Shown: positions 27,387 through 42,924 of the stretch, in pieces
Layout: each line of letters opens with the position of its first letter
Position numbering within the stretch: position 1 is the first letter of the stretch
Assembly: GCF_030463565.1 (NCBI RefSeq)
Contig: NC_134643.1
Location: 211,596,583-211,660,582 of the forward strand
Direction: 5' to 3'
Source of the DNA: Pelecanus crispus
Lineage: Eukaryota; Chordata; Aves; Pelecaniformes; Pelecanidae
Length of the DNA: 64,000 nt
Position numbers and translations under genes: made by a program
Notes under the pieces: model-generated
What the model was told of the DNA's origin: nothing
Seen by the model: only the letters and a program-made list of their open reading frames with translations
Database searches by the model: none

Positions 27387-28515
27387 AGCAGCTCGAACCC
27401 CTTCATATGCTAATATCTCCTTCTCAGCTGGAGTATAACGGGCCTCGAATGGTATGCAAGTGATATACTAACCTAAATGAAGTGCTACTAGTCCTAGTGA
27501 AGTACAAATGAAAAGATTGTTTTATGAAGCACAATGTGACAGCACCAGTTGCTACTGCACTGCAGTCTGTATATCTTTGTTTAATAAAACTTTCTTTTTG
27601 GCCTCATCAGTTTGATAAAGTAATTCCTTACAAGAATTTACATCTTATTTTTCTGCAACTTGCAAAACAGATGGAAGATTTTTAGCTGGAAGCCAAGAAC
27701 TGAATAGCATCCTATACAATAAAAGAACATGTGCATCTATACTTCTTTTACAAAAGGCGTATCTTGCAGTTTGACTAAATGAAGAGAGACAAAGTAGATG
27801 CGTCATCTACCTACGTAAGGTAGGTGGGGCTAGAATAGCTTAACGGCAGGTATGTAACTGAATGGTTAGTATTCTAAGCTCTTGTAACTTCCTATCACAA
27901 CTGCAGGTAAGGGCAATACAGATCAAATATATTTACCTGTAGAAATTGGATAGCAGATAGTTATTGCAGCTACTTATAAAGTAAAGGCATCATGCATTAG
28001 CAAAATAGTAATTTTGCTTATATCTTTCATATGAAGAATTTTACAAAGTTATAGGCTAATTATGTGCAGATCCTGGCAAAGAAGCACCAGCACCAGAATC
28101 TCCTGTATTTCAAATAAATTCCATACAAACTTGTTCTGCATGCACAAAACAAGAGCTCAATGGCTTCTTGTTGAGGATAAAAGACTTCTTCCCATAAATT
28201 TATGTAAATGAAGTTTATCCATTACAAAAGCCAGCAATTTTCATTTTACTGCAACTCCGTCAACTATTTGGTAAGTTAGCTGTTATCTTAGAAAGCACTT
28301 AAAATCCTCCCCCTTTGGTTTCACAGAGCAAGCATTTGCGGCCATTTTAAAAGGGCAAAACTTGGCACCGGCCAGGGTCTATACTCCTACTCCAACAGGA
28401 TTGCAGAGTGGAGGAATCAATTAAAGTTCACACGCAATCTCCGAGTTGCTCACCATCACAGCATAAACAGGATTCAAATTGTAGCCCTGAGCAAAAGCCA
28501 CACAAATAGTTGCAC

Positions 28516-28560
28516 CAGAAGGAAGAAGGGGGGGGGGGGAAGAGTCCCCCTTCTGCTTCC
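28516..28560. repeat. GC hairpin with 12-nt G run
   Basis: AGAAGGGGG and CCCCCTTCT are inverted around AAGAGT, with flanking GGAAG / CTTCC extending the stem across a short bulge. The G run on the plus strand is 12 nt. Confidence 0.7.
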
Positions 28561-31500
28561 CCCCTCCCTATTCCAATACAACCTTAAAAGCAGAAGTTGG
28601 ACAATGGGTACCACAACTATGAAACTGAATTAAGATTCTTTTTTCCTGGAGACATTACCATGTACAACTGACATTTAATTCATTAAAAAAACAATGAACT
28701 GTCCCAAGTTCCTCAACAAATATCTGTAATACAACGCTGATCATGTCAAGACCCATCTAAGAGTGTAATAAAAAATGGGCACAAATTTGAATTGCAAACT
28801 ATTTTTTAAAAGAATATAATTAAGACTTCCTTTGACCTTGTTAATAGGGATGCTAAAATGTTAATTCCTAACTAACTGCTTATGCTAAGGTCTGTTTCAC
28901 ATTTTTTCTTCCTTATGCCTAGCCAGTGACTGAATTATCAGGATATTGTGAAATATCCAATAGATTTTTTCCAGTTATTAGTCATTACGGTAAAAAAAAA
29001 AAAAAAAGACAACAAAGGCCCACAAGCATACAGATCATAACAGTTCTCCTAATACTACAAATCTGAAAGTTCCTATCCTCTGTTACCTGGTAATTATTTG
29101 GTCCCAATATCTCAGGCCTGCTTTAGAATCGTTTCATAGTAAGATTCCCATAAAAAAATGAAAACCTGAAAGACCAGTTATAAAAGGGAACACTTACTTC
29201 AGTCCAAATGTTAAACCCATTGGCTAGAAGAGTTTAAGTGACATACACAGAAATTAAGTGTGCACGTGTTTAGGGACAGAAGGTAAGAAAATGAAACACA
29301 GCTCTAACTGATGATAACATATGTATAATTATGTCAACAGCAGTGTAACAAAAAGCTCTCAAAAATCTATCTATGAACTAGAACACAGGCAGTTTTAGCT
29401 TAGTCAGGCTCATGCGTACAAAGCCCTGTAAACATGGAATGTGCTATTAACTGTTTTCACTGAAGACTGGAAGTATTTAAAACTTTTTATTGTTAAACAA
29501 GTATCATTCATCCTGACCCAAACACCAGTACAGAAGTCAATAGACACCTAAACTCCAATTAAAGCACAGTAATACTTTTTTTTTTCCCCCTACAAACACA
29601 TTTTTCATATATATACAGAAATGGCCTATAAACTTGGGCATAGAACACCCTTCCAAGTCCTTTCACCTTTTCTTTGTAACAGTCTTTTATATGTCAGATT
29701 ACACCTTTTTAAGTATACCTCATTTCATATCCTTAACTCATGCAAAGCTGGTTACTCTGATAATGACAAAGGTTTTGTAAATAAAAAAATAAAAATCACC
29801 ACTGAATGAGGTGTGCATTGGATACTTAGGTCTACCAACTATACTACCTATACCATCAACATAATTAGTAAATATGGAAAGAAACTTCTCATCATTCTAA
29901 AGAGACTATATAAATGGTGGAATGGAAGTAATTGCAGAAGACTGGCCAACCAAGCTTTTCAAATAGGAACAAATTAGGAAAAGAGTTTTGAAAAGTGAGA
30001 TCCTATGAGAAAATCTACCTGTGAGTTGCGTTCTTCTTTACCCAAAGAATTCCACTTTGCCTATATAACCTATGTTTGTTTGCTTTCAGATAATGTTTTA
30101 TTACGTCATAAATGTCTAATTTTACAACATATCCGGAAAAGGCAAAAAGTTTACTTAACATTTCAGTTACAACAGGTAATTAGAAAGGGAAAGGTATCCT
30201 TAAAGCAGTAACACTATTTAAATAAACTTGTGTAGTGCAGACATACTTCCAACAAAGCTCTCCATAAATCAGAACCCACTGGAGATAAACTAGCAATAGT
30301 AAATTACATTTACTTGACTTTCCTGTAAAACAGATCAGCAGGAAAAAACTGGCTTCAGAACCTCAATGTAATAATCAATAACTAAACTTAACCACTAACA
30401 CTGATCTAAGTTACCAAACAGCATGTCAGAGACTCAACAAAAAGGATCTGGTCTTTCACTATGACACAGAAAAGTCTCATTAGTGAAATTAAAGCAAAGT
30501 CCAAGACTGTTTTCAAGACAGCTTTGTTTCCATAGCAACTGGCATGACTGACACACAGTATACTGGTAAAAGTCTTACTTTACAAGGCAGCTTTATATTA
30601 TTAGCTTGACTTAACCAACAATTTGGAAAACCTAGCTATACTTGCCCGAAGCACAGCCTGAAGTAACTTAGTTAAAAGCCAAATAAAACAGCAGCACAGT
30701 GAATCCCAGAAAACAGACTCCAAGAAGTACTTCAGGAGGCCATGAAACAGCGATGCAGCCTAGTCACGCCTTTCAAAAAAATCCTGTTCTCCAAATAAAA
30801 CTCCAGTTTTATTCACCAAAAAACCCAGCTATTAAGTGCCATTTTCATAATAAAGACAAATTTCCTCCATGTTCTAAATTCCTACTTAAATGCTTAACAA
30901 AAAAAAAAAAAAGTTTATCTGGTGAATTTCCCAATATAGCCTTACATCAAAATGAGATTTAGCAAGCTATTTGCGAGAGCATGTCCTGCCATTACATGGC
31001 ATCTATCTGTTAACATTCCAATACACAGCCTCCTCCCAAGAATTTTGTTTCACATTATGCTAACCCCCAGGCTGTAAAATTTCCCCTCAGACAATTTTGT
31101 CTTTCTCTTGGGTCAGCTACATGGTATCCTGACCATGCCCTAGGGGCACTTGCCAGGGGACTGCTACTCACAGAAATCTCCTGTAAATTTCCTGCATTCA
31201 ACCAAGTGAAATTTTCTTTAGAATTTACAAGGGAAACCAAATCATTTAAGTATTAGGGTTTACATAATCATGCACAGCTTGTTTGGGGGAAAGAAAAGAA
31301 AAAAAGAAAAAAAAAAACACCTTAAAAGTGGGGATAGTGTTTACACAAATAGTGAAAGACAGTGAGTTCCACCACTGATGACTTTTACTGCACACACGTT
31401 TGGATTGTACAAACAATAAATGCAAAGGTGTTGGAATTTATAAAAATACAAGGATACAAAATTAATAGGAGAACTGAATAGCTATCAATTTCAAAAGGTT

Positions 31501-32204
31501 AAACTAAATCTAATTACATCATCTGAATTTGTTCCCAGCTATGAAGATAAACATATGCAGTTGGTCTGGCCACATATAAAAAGAAGAGAAACATCTCTAG
31601 TTTTGGCTGACAGCTCTCTATAGCTGTTTACCTCATTTTTGTTTTTTTTCTTTCCTTGGCTGTGCAGGGAGGTGTCTAGTCTTCATCCAGAGCCTGACAG
31701 AAATTGCTTGTAGTTAATATTAGACTAGTTTTAACAGTTAATCTTGTATCTCAACCCTGAGTAACACGTCTTGCTCTCCTGGGCATCATCCAGTAACTAC
31801 TTATGTCCAATATGTGAAAAAGTTTCTTTGGGAGCAAACTAGGAACTCTGCTTTAATTTTACATGTGACCCAATTTAGGTCCTGCACTTAAGTATTTCAG
31901 CACTCCAAGTGCTAATAAGTTACTTTATTGAAAGTCTACTGTAAAATTGGATAAACTGAGTGAAAAATCCACTTCACTTGCTCTGTCAGCTTTTAGAAAT
32001 TTGTAGCTGTTGTGCCACAAGTGCAGAGGGAAACTGAGCAAACTATAAATGGAGGTTTTATATTTGGAATTTTAAAGCTACTGATTTTTTTTCATTTCCA
32101 GAAGAGGAAAGATAAGAGAGTAAGACATTAACCTGATTGGTAGAAGCAGGTATAATTTCACCACATATGCCACTGATCAGTTCAATTGCATTTACCCATT
32201 AGAA

Positions 32205-32283
32205 GTTTTGGGGTTTTTTTTTTTTGGTTGTTTGGGGGGGTTTTTTGGTTGGGTTTTTTTTTTCCCCCCAAAAAACGGTGGGG
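32205..32283 (+). repeat. G/T-rich low-complexity tract
   Basis: An 80-bp stretch of T and G runs (TTTTGGGG, GGTTGTTTGGGGGGG, then T9, C6, A6) with partial inverted symmetry (GGTTTTTTGG against CCAAAAAAC). Confidence 0.85.
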
Positions 32284-35200
32284 TAGGGCCTGCCTTACTT
32301 TCATGGGAACTTTCAAATTAATATCCTTTTATTATTTTACTGCTTTCTATCGAGTGGGAATTTCCATGATGTGACTGAGGGGTTACAGATTACCCTATGC
32401 TACAAACCAGATGCCTACTAAAAAACCCACAACTATAATTCTTTGCCATCTTCAACATACACAAGAAGAAAAGCAAAAGGATAAGAGAGTCCAGAAGACA
32501 CTCATCCTGATTTATATCAAATACTTGTTTGTCTTTGGAAGAGGTCAGGACCTGAGAAAACAGAAGTGGTTCCATAGCAGTATAATTGCTCCCACAGACC
32601 TTGATGCTACTACTTTTAGCTAAATACAACCTGACAAAGTGTTTAATAAGCAGAATTGCAGAAGCATCTTTTTTAAACATGAAATTCTGATTAAACCTGT
32701 ATCAGAAGCTGCTTCTTATTACTGATCAGAGACACTCTAAGACTTCTCATTATAAAAGACTAGTAAATAAAGATCTCGGAGACAATTATGGCTTTCAACA
32801 TAATACAAAGTTTTCAGACCACAGTAAGATAAAACTGATCTCAAAATTGATTCAGGAGATAGGAAAGCATTGCTATAAAATAGTATTAGGCATTTAAAGC
32901 ATATAAACCAAAACTACACCAGTGTTCTCAACAGCTACACCAGAAGTAATTTTGACCAATACCATAAGGGAAGTTGAAACATTTAGTTTTATATGTTTGC
33001 TACTTGAAACAACCATATTTTTCCTCCTTAATGAGCACTATGTTAATACAACCTTATTTTTCCAAGTATGCCATTGCTTTCTCTCTCCATTGCATGTATA
33101 TTCAGATCCTATTTAGATTTGTAAGAATTATATCCATATTGTATTTTCTACAGCTGGCACATGCTCCCCTATGGTATTAGAAGCTCTCAGTAGATGTTTA
33201 ATCTAGTGCTTTTTAGAGTTTGTGGAAAGATTTCAATAGGCACCAAATCAGACACTATAAAGCACAAACATTATTTTTGTGCGAGATACACCGAAAGCAA
33301 AACCTGTGGGAGGAATAGAGGTACAGATCAACAGCCGATTTAAAAAAAAAAAAAGAGAGAAAATCCTCAGAGATAATTTACTTATTAACTTACAACTAAC
33401 TGCCACAGATCCTGCCATTTTTCCCCAGTTCTATTTTCTGCTGCAGATAATAAATGCCTATATGCTTATAAATAAAAGGAAGATACATTAGTGAAAACCA
33501 CAGGGTATGGTTTTGGTTTACCTGAACTCAGGTTTTGGAATAGTCTTATAAAATTACCTTGTATGGCAGGGTATTGAATGCATGGATATCACCATTTCCA
33601 ATTTTTCTTAAGCAAAACAAAACTAAACACAACAAAATCACCATGTGCCATTGCTTTCACTGATGCCCACCCACTAAGCTGGCTCCAAGTTCTCTGAATT
33701 CAGAGGGCTGAAGATGTACTTTCATCCTCCTCCCAGCTCAGTCGCAGTGCCAAGACAAACAAGGCAGGTTTGCCCTTATTCTTCCTCCGCCCTTTTAAAG
33801 ATACGGAAATCTTAAGTACAACTGCAAATTCAGAATAGTTTGTATCATTGTTCTTTCACAGGACTGTTCAAGTAAGAGGCAGAAGGAAAGATATACACTT
33901 AGTAGTACTATGACTGTCTTCCACGACAAAAAAAATCTTAAGTTGCCAAAAAGCATACCACAGCATGTTTTACTCTAAAATCATTTTAACTAGTATTTCT
34001 TTCCTCCAGCTATGTTCTGAAACTGACAGTGCCCATTTTCCCCTGCACAAATCTCATGACTTTTTTTTTTGTAGATCATCAATCCTATGAATATTTTCAT
34101 AAACAGAAGTCATTAATATAAAAATGAAATTAATTTGACATATTACAAATAAAATTGAGCAAACAGAAAAATCTTCAACTGCTTTTTAGTACAAAAAGCA
34201 TGAAAAACTGACAAACCCGTCAAAAGCAGTGGCTGCAGTTTTGGTTTCCAACAATACAGCTCTTTTAATGACAAACTAGCCTGAACTATAGAACCATAAA
34301 CAAGAACTCACATTAACTGATGATTCTGAATATGCATTTCCCCAGTAAATTAAGGTATTCAATAAAATATGCAACTGTACCAGCAGTTTTTCAGATAAAC
34401 ATCTTCTGCCCTGGAAGACTAAGATCACTTTGGCAGGGAGGAGACGGGGAGGAAGGGAGCAGATGATATTGGTGTAGTGGATGGTTCCAGTCAGGGGCAA
34501 AAATGGGATGTGAGAGAAATTTAACAGCATTGACGAATATTTTTCATGTGTGACATGAGAAAAGAAAAAAGCATAGCAACAGACTTCCCTGTTATCATAA
34601 AAGTTTGGTTTCATAACTTCCAAAGTCATACCTCTGTATAGAGCACATAACAAATGTGTAACAGCGATCTATTTTTAAAGTTTCTGCCAGATGGGTAAAC
34701 ACCGCAAACACACCTACAGATACTAATGAAAACCACCTTGGCCTCCTTCAGGAAGTCATTCAACACTTCACAGAAAAAAAAATAGGAAGTTGTTGATAAA
34801 CTGCTTGCAAGAACTACTTCCTGTAGGAAAAATAATTACAAGACTTGTTTGCTGGACAATCAGTTAACTTTTCCTCACACTACAAAATGAGAAGAGGTAT
34901 TACACAAGCTTTGTAAGAATTAAAAGCATAACACTAAGTTAAAACAATACAAGAGTAATTCTAAAATTGCACGAAACTTATTTTTATTTTCTGCAAGTTA
35001 CTGTCTGCTACTCCCATGGCATATTATCTTTTGCCTAGAGAGCGATCCCCTATCTTTCTCCGTAGTTCACCGAAATGTCAACCAGCAGCTGGCTAACAGG
35101 AAGCGGTTAAAAAGCAATGCAGTTGACATCGCCACACAAACCAAGCGAGTCTTTTTTACTGCATGTTTAAGAATGGGCTAAAGCGTACCGCACAGCAATG

Positions 35201-37245
35201 CTGAGATGACTCAGACATGACCACTTACTAACCAGGCAAGTCTCAACTTATGAGTTCTATTTAAGTAGCAGTTTCAGTAAAAAATAGTATTAGTTTTACC
35301 AGCTGTATAGCACGCATGTCTTAACTCTCTGGCCAAAATCATCTGCATTTTCACTGACGGAAAATTATACTCAGGAGCCCTACTCATAACAGCGCGATGA
35401 ACGCTAATGAGTGGAATTCTGGCAAATCATACGTTGGGCATTCATACATACAGGGGTCTATTTATCTAGATGACAGACTGATTTACAAGAATAGCTTTGG
35501 TTCAGACCCTACACTACCACTCTCATCCTTCTTTTAATATGTATGGATACATGGGTGGTTTGTATATAAAATATCTAGCCAAATAACTGTGCATGTATCT
35601 ATACAGACAGACAAGTATGTTCTCTCCCATACACACTGTTTTTATTTCTTTGTGCAAACTACTATGCTTGCAGTGCTTGACCGATTGATTAGTGGAAGTG
35701 ACTATACTCCAGACTGTATTAAGTACAGTACTCCATTTTATATTATTCTGTTTGCACTGTAGTATATTATGATAACTATAACCATAAGGTTTACTGACAT
35801 CTGGAAAAAATCTAACACTGTTACCTATTCTGCAAAGATCTTTCTAGAGCCCGATTACCAGACTGTTCACGGAGTGGCTACAGAACAGAGCAAATGGAAA
35901 CAAAGAGCAATGCAGCCAATCCAACAAAAAAAGCTGAACACTTGGAAGAGACATCAAAAATCTGCATATGATAGGAGGAACCACGTTAAATGTATTTAGC
36001 ATGAGGACTCTTAGTACTCATGCTTCGAGCAAATCTTTAAGGTATAACTATACAAGATGTGGGTCTTAACGGGCTTGTAGGTATGAGATAGAACTTACCA
36101 CTCAACACCGAGAAGAGCTGCTGAAATACGAACTTGCTACTCAAAAATAATTCTTACATTTCTTTGGACTTCCTAAACACACAAAGCAAACATTTTGCTA
36201 GTACTTGAAATGTATTTTACAAATCTTCATGAACTCCAATGAAGTTGGTGGATCTCACCTGTAGATAGTATTAAAAAACCTTTTAGGAACAACAAATGTT
36301 CTTCCAGTGGGAACAGAGCCTTCAGAACTGTCCTCATTAGACTCTCCCATACCACAGCATCACCCAAGGAAAGCCAAAAGAAAACAGCCCATTAAACTGT
36401 TTAAAATCTCCCAAGGTCAGCATGTGACCCAGCAGGGAGAGGTTCAAAAAGTACAGCCTTTATTTTTCTTCCTAACAACCTGGTTTGTTTCCACTCCTTT
36501 CCCCTTCAAGACACATCCTTCACAGCTAGCAGCTCTTTCAATCATTTACTTTGGATGTCTGCTCGAGAACAAACGATCTTGCTCATGCAGATGAGTTTGC
36601 CAGACTTGTGTGTACTTTCCAGTCTCAGGCTCTTTATTGTTCTTGCTGAAACCTGACCCTTTGAAATGGATACCAGGACACCAAGAAAGGACAAAAAAAA
36701 CTTGCAGAAAAAAAGGAAAAGATTTTTTTTGTGGTAATAATGAAACTGCAGAAAAGCTTTCCAAGAACAAATCTTTCACTGATTTCACCTGAGTGAGCGT
36801 AATTAAAAAAAAATCAATTATAAGAGTGTGAAGACATTTTCCATTTCTTAAACTGTTCTATTTTCTGTAAAATTGACAGCGTTACCAAAACCAAACACTT
36901 GTGACAGTAGAACTTAAAAATCAAATATCTATTTCTCGTGCTTCATAAGCTGCTCTTTAAGAGCTCTCACTAGCACATTCAAAACAAAGTTTGCTTTTCA
37001 TTTCAAAACTCGGTCTGTGCTCTCCTCAAGGTCCAATGAGCTACAGTTCTCAAATGGCATAAGCTTACACAGTTCCAAAAAGATTCTATTTGTGCCCACT
37101 GAAGAGCTCACCTTCTAGAATATACTGATTTCTTAAACTTCACCAAAGAAAATATCACATCTTCAAGATCTATAGCTAATGCTCATTTTTGCGTTCCTAA
37201 AACAGAATGATTGTTCTCAAAAAGTAACCTTCAGGCTCAAAGAAT

Positions 37246-37472
37246 GTCAGACAACTGCGGCAACCTCTCTTCAGTTAAAAAAAAGGATGCTAATTTCTAT
37301 GTATGGAAACACCATCTCTATAAGAACAACAGTTTCAAGAAGTTCTGCAAGTTCCATTTTCATTGCAGACACAGTAAATTTGTTTTTGAAGCTACAACAT
37401 CAACTACTTCAGTCAAATGCACATATTAATGACAATGTTTCAGCAAGAAAGGTAGGGATAAAGATGTTTTTC
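37246..37472 (+). repeat. Diverged tandem duplicate, copy A
   Basis: This segment of about 225 bp is similar to 37711-37935. Both begin GTCAGA, share AACCTCTCTTCAGTTA then AAAGG-TG/AT-CTAATTTC, and continue through TTCTGCAA, TTTCA-TGCAG and CACA-ATTAAT blocks in the same order. The period is about 465 bp. The orientation given is arbitrary. Confidence 0.75.
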
Positions 37473-37710
37473 TTGGCTGAAACAAGTTCTACATAAATAA
37501 CTGTGCTGCCCCTCCCCTCTCGCAGCCCTGAAAATGACATATAATCGGTTATTTAGAGACTTGCAGTTAAATAAAATGTTCAAAATATAGCCAAAATATT
37601 TGAGGGCCAATTAAGTGTCTTAGTGGGCACACTTTCAGAAAGAAGGACAAGCTCCTACTGTTTTGGAAAACTACGCAGTATAAAAGAAAATGCTCCCTGA
37701 TGGATTAGGT

Positions 37711-37935
37711 GTCAGATGGCTGGCATGTGTAACCTCTCTTCAGTTATAGAAAAGGTGATACTAATTTCACTGTGTGAAAAAGCTACAGCTGTAGGAACAA
37801 GAAACAATGTTAGAGGTTCTGCAATTTCCCTTTCACTGCAGGGAATGTAGATGAGTTAAGAGTTACAGACCCAGATACTGCAATCAAACACACATTAATT
37901 TCCTCATGAGTAGAGAGTAGGCAAAAATATTTTGA
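37711..37935 (+). repeat. Diverged tandem duplicate, copy B
   Basis: Second copy of the 37246-37472 segment in direct orientation. About 240 bp of different sequence separate the copies. Confidence 0.75.
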
Positions 37936-38674
<739 letters not shown>

Positions 38675-40883
38675 TTATTCCCATTAAGATTCTTATATTT
38701 CAGCAGAAGTGCAGCTGTCAGAAGACATTTCACTTTAAATGAATCTTTCAGAAGAAATTCATGTTAGTCATTCTAAAGTTCTGCTTATTTTCTGGTTGTC
38801 ACTCTCCAAGAGAGCCTCCAAGTAAGCTGGTTAATTAGCACCACAAAAGCCCTTGTGCAAATGAAGAAATATTAACTCTAATATGTGCTAAGTGCCTTTA
38901 CTTTTATTTTGAAGATTAAAGTTCTTACTCGTTGGTGCAGGGTTAAGAAAAAAACATGCCCGCAGTCCGCAGACCTCATACAGCATACTGCATGGTTCAT
39001 TACTGGACTGCACCCACCCATGACCATCGCACCCACTTTCTGCTGGAGGAGTTAATTTCCCACTCTCCTTTTGAAATGGGGGTGTGGGGGTGCAAGGACA
39101 CCCACACATACACCCTCTGCAGCGGTTTACATGATTACACAAGGAGAAAAGCAACAAAGAAATGCCAACTGACAGCAGTGAGTTCCAAGGAGAAAGACTC
39201 CTGAACTCAACCATAAAAAAAAAAACAAAACCAAAACCTATACAACAACGCTGAACACAAAATTTCCTAACCCACACGCAAACTGCACTTTAAGGGTATC
39301 GGGAGCTTATAAAGAGTCTGCCCCTGCTTTATCCAAAGCAAAGCTTCAGACAGCTGTTGAACCAGTCAATCAGAAGTGACTCACAAAACCATTCACCAGA
39401 GTTACCAGTCCTAAGTACACAGAACTTCTTCACCAGCAGTAAATACATGTCCACTGTGAAACAGAAAAAGCAGCTCTGAAAACTGGATTAAAGCCATATT
39501 GACTTTTTAAAATATGTTTACCAATTAACTGATTTTGTAGATACAGCAGAACAACATGGACACCTGTAATAAGATGCGTGTACCAGCCCTTGCCACACCT
39601 CTCTACACAAGGTATTGCACCATACATGAGGCCCCATCTATATACTCTTACGGAAACCTACAATCCTATTTCGCTACATCTGTACGCAAGCACATGCGAA
39701 GTGTCATATATTAAATTGGAAACGAATTAGCTCACATTTAAACAAAATATGCAAGTTGCAAATCAACTGAATTTGAGGCATTTAAATTCTTGAGAGGGAG
39801 AATTACGGAAACTTGAAGACCTTCTCTGTTAAGCAGAGTATTTTTGTGGCACAACTAAACAAAAAGGCGTATTTTATTTTAAAAGACAGTCCACAGTGAA
39901 GCAAATGATTCTCTGGCTTCAGCTGAATTTCAAGTTTATGTTTTAGGAACCACTGACTGGCACAAGGAACAGTGATCCAACTAAATATGCATCACAGATG
40001 AAGAGTAACATACACAAGCAAGATAATGCTAAGCTTAAAAGTCATATGAACGTCACTCACGTTAAGTGTATTTCAAATGCAATAGCTACTTAGCCGCAGT
40101 TACTGTATTTAACAAGGCACAGCACCAAGCGTTAGCCGAATGCGTACCAGTTGGCATTTGTGCGCAATGGAACTGCGGTAAGATTTGCACAACTTAGAAA
40201 AAACCGGACGTATTAACCTTATTCTTTGCTGGATTTCAGTATGTTATTAAAGGTCTGCAAGTCAGAAGCAAGCAAAACTATAGAAGCAGCTCAGCCCCAC
40301 CCCTTTCTATTTTCTTTTCAGTCTTGCAATATGAAGGCCAGACTTGATTTTTCGAGTATTTGGAAAATGAATTAACTCCTAGGCCGAGAGAATACGCGCC
40401 AAGGTTCAGCCTGGAGTGAACTTCTGAAGCCAAGTTATAAATCCTTCAGAACAGAAGTTTAATAATGGAAATGTTGACAGACCCTTAACAACAAGAGTAC
40501 CAGGCACCAGTACACAGAGCAAGTTTCACTCCTACTGGCTACGCAGATAAAGTGACAATAGCCAACAATATATTTTATAGCTTAGCAGCAAAGTTCATTA
40601 CTTAATAAAACGCTCGACTAGGCGCAGCCTCCTCCCAAAAAAGTTGGTATCAGCAGCCTAAACATTAACTTCCAGCCGCGTTCGCACCAACGCTGCGGGC
40701 TCGGCCCCGCCGAAGGCGCAGCCGCTGCCGGCAGCCGAGCGCCGGCCCTGCCCCGCATCGCCCCCGGCCCGGCCCCGCCGAGGCCGCCCCCGGCCCGGCC
40801 CCGCCGCTGCCCGGGGTGCGGGCGGTTACCTCGGACCCTCCACGCCGTCAGACCTGAAGGGCGGCTCGGGAGCTGACTCCTGA

Positions 40884-40921
40884 AGGGGCGGCGGGGGGCG
40901 GGGGGGGGGGGGGGGGGGGGG
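40884..40921 (+). repeat. G-rich tract with 22-nt G homopolymer
   Basis: The plus strand carries a G-rich stretch that ends in 22 consecutive Gs (40900-40921). It lies in YAP1 intron 1 and would be C-rich in the transcript. Such runs can form G-quadruplexes and are error-prone in sequencing, so the exact length is uncertain. Confidence 0.85.
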
Positions 40922-41121
40922 AGTGTTAATCCCGCCCGACCCAGCGCAGCGATGAAATGGTGGAAAAGCTACATCCATATTGTCTGATTGGGGCGGGGGG
41001 GGAGTGTCTGGCACAACCGCGTTACCCCCTGAACGGACGGGCAGCCCCGCGACGCAGCAGGATCAGACCCCACGGCGAACTCCTCCCCGCCTTCCCGGCA
41101 AAGCGTTTTCACTACGTTTTA

Positions 41122-42084
<963 letters not shown>

Positions 42085-42924
42085 TCACACAACACACCAA
42101 ACAAAAGTTCGGAGTTACGCCCGCCCGAATCACTCGCCGCCGCCGCCGGCTCCGCCCCTCCGGAGCCCGCCCGCACCGTATCCGACCGCGGCGGCCTGCG
42201 CCGCGCAGCCCTCCTGTGCGCGCCCGCCCGCACCGCCTCCCGCGAGGGGGGCGCCCGGCGCGAGGGGGGCGCCGACCGCCCGCCCCGGCCCCCACCGCGC
42301 GCGGCCCCGCGGCCGCCTCGCGCCTCGGCTCGCCCGCCGCCCCTCCTCGCGCGCCCGCCCGCACCCCTCCCGACTGCCGCCCGACCGCCCTCGGCTGCCA
42401 GGGAGCGGCGCCGCCAACCAGAACTTTTTTTTCCCCCTCGCGCTTCCATCCCGACTTCCAGGCGGCCGCTCCGCGAGGGGGTGGGGAGGGGCGCCCGCGC
42501 TCCCCCCCCGCCGGGGGCCGCCGCCGGACAGGGAGCGCCCCACACGGCTCCCGCCCGCGGGGCGTGAGGGGGGGCTCGGCGCGGGACACCCCCGCCCCCC
42601 CCCGCCGCCGGCCAGCCCGCTCCCGCAGCGAGGGGCAGCCGCGGGGCTGAGGCGGTGGGGCCCGGCCCGCCGCGGGGCGAGGAGGAGGCTGGGCCCGGGC
42701 GGCCGGCCCTCGGCCCCCGCCTCACCTGGCGCTGGCGGGGCGGCCCGGGCTCCCGGGGCTGTGACCGCGCGGGGCGAAGCGGGGGCTCCGGGCGAGGGAG
42801 GGCGCCGGGCCGGTCGGGCCCGCCGGGCCGGGCCGCCTGAGGCACTTTTGCCCGATTCGGCAGAGATTTCACTGACTCCGGAGCCTCCGCCGGCGTACGT
42901 GCGTCGTGGATCCGAAAAGCTGAC

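Larger units (their letters stand above)
25371..27460 (-). mobile_element. ERVL-like provirus internal region, 5'-truncated and decayed
   Basis: The minus strand carries the 3' half of a retroviral pol: RNase H, then integrase. About 400 bp of non-coding sequence and a purine-rich stretch (AAGGGGTGGATA, near 25375-25386) lie before the 3' LTR. No envelope gene lies between integrase and LTR, as expected of ERVL elements. Everything upstream of RNase H (reverse transcriptase, gag, 5' LTR) is missing; the element stops at about 27460. The surviving frame changes at least three times and contains in-frame stops, so nothing functional is encoded. The orientation is the same as YAP1. Confidence 0.88.
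27461..37245 (-). other. YAP1: YAP1 intron 2, unique sequence
   Basis: 9.8 kb of AT-rich intronic sequence. I recognise no exon or mobile element. It contains a GC hairpin with a G run at 28516-28560, an A run near 28990, a G/T-rich tract at 32205-32283 and scattered A or T runs. The ORFs present (up to 125 codons at 34276-34653) show no recognisable domain. Confidence 0.78.
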
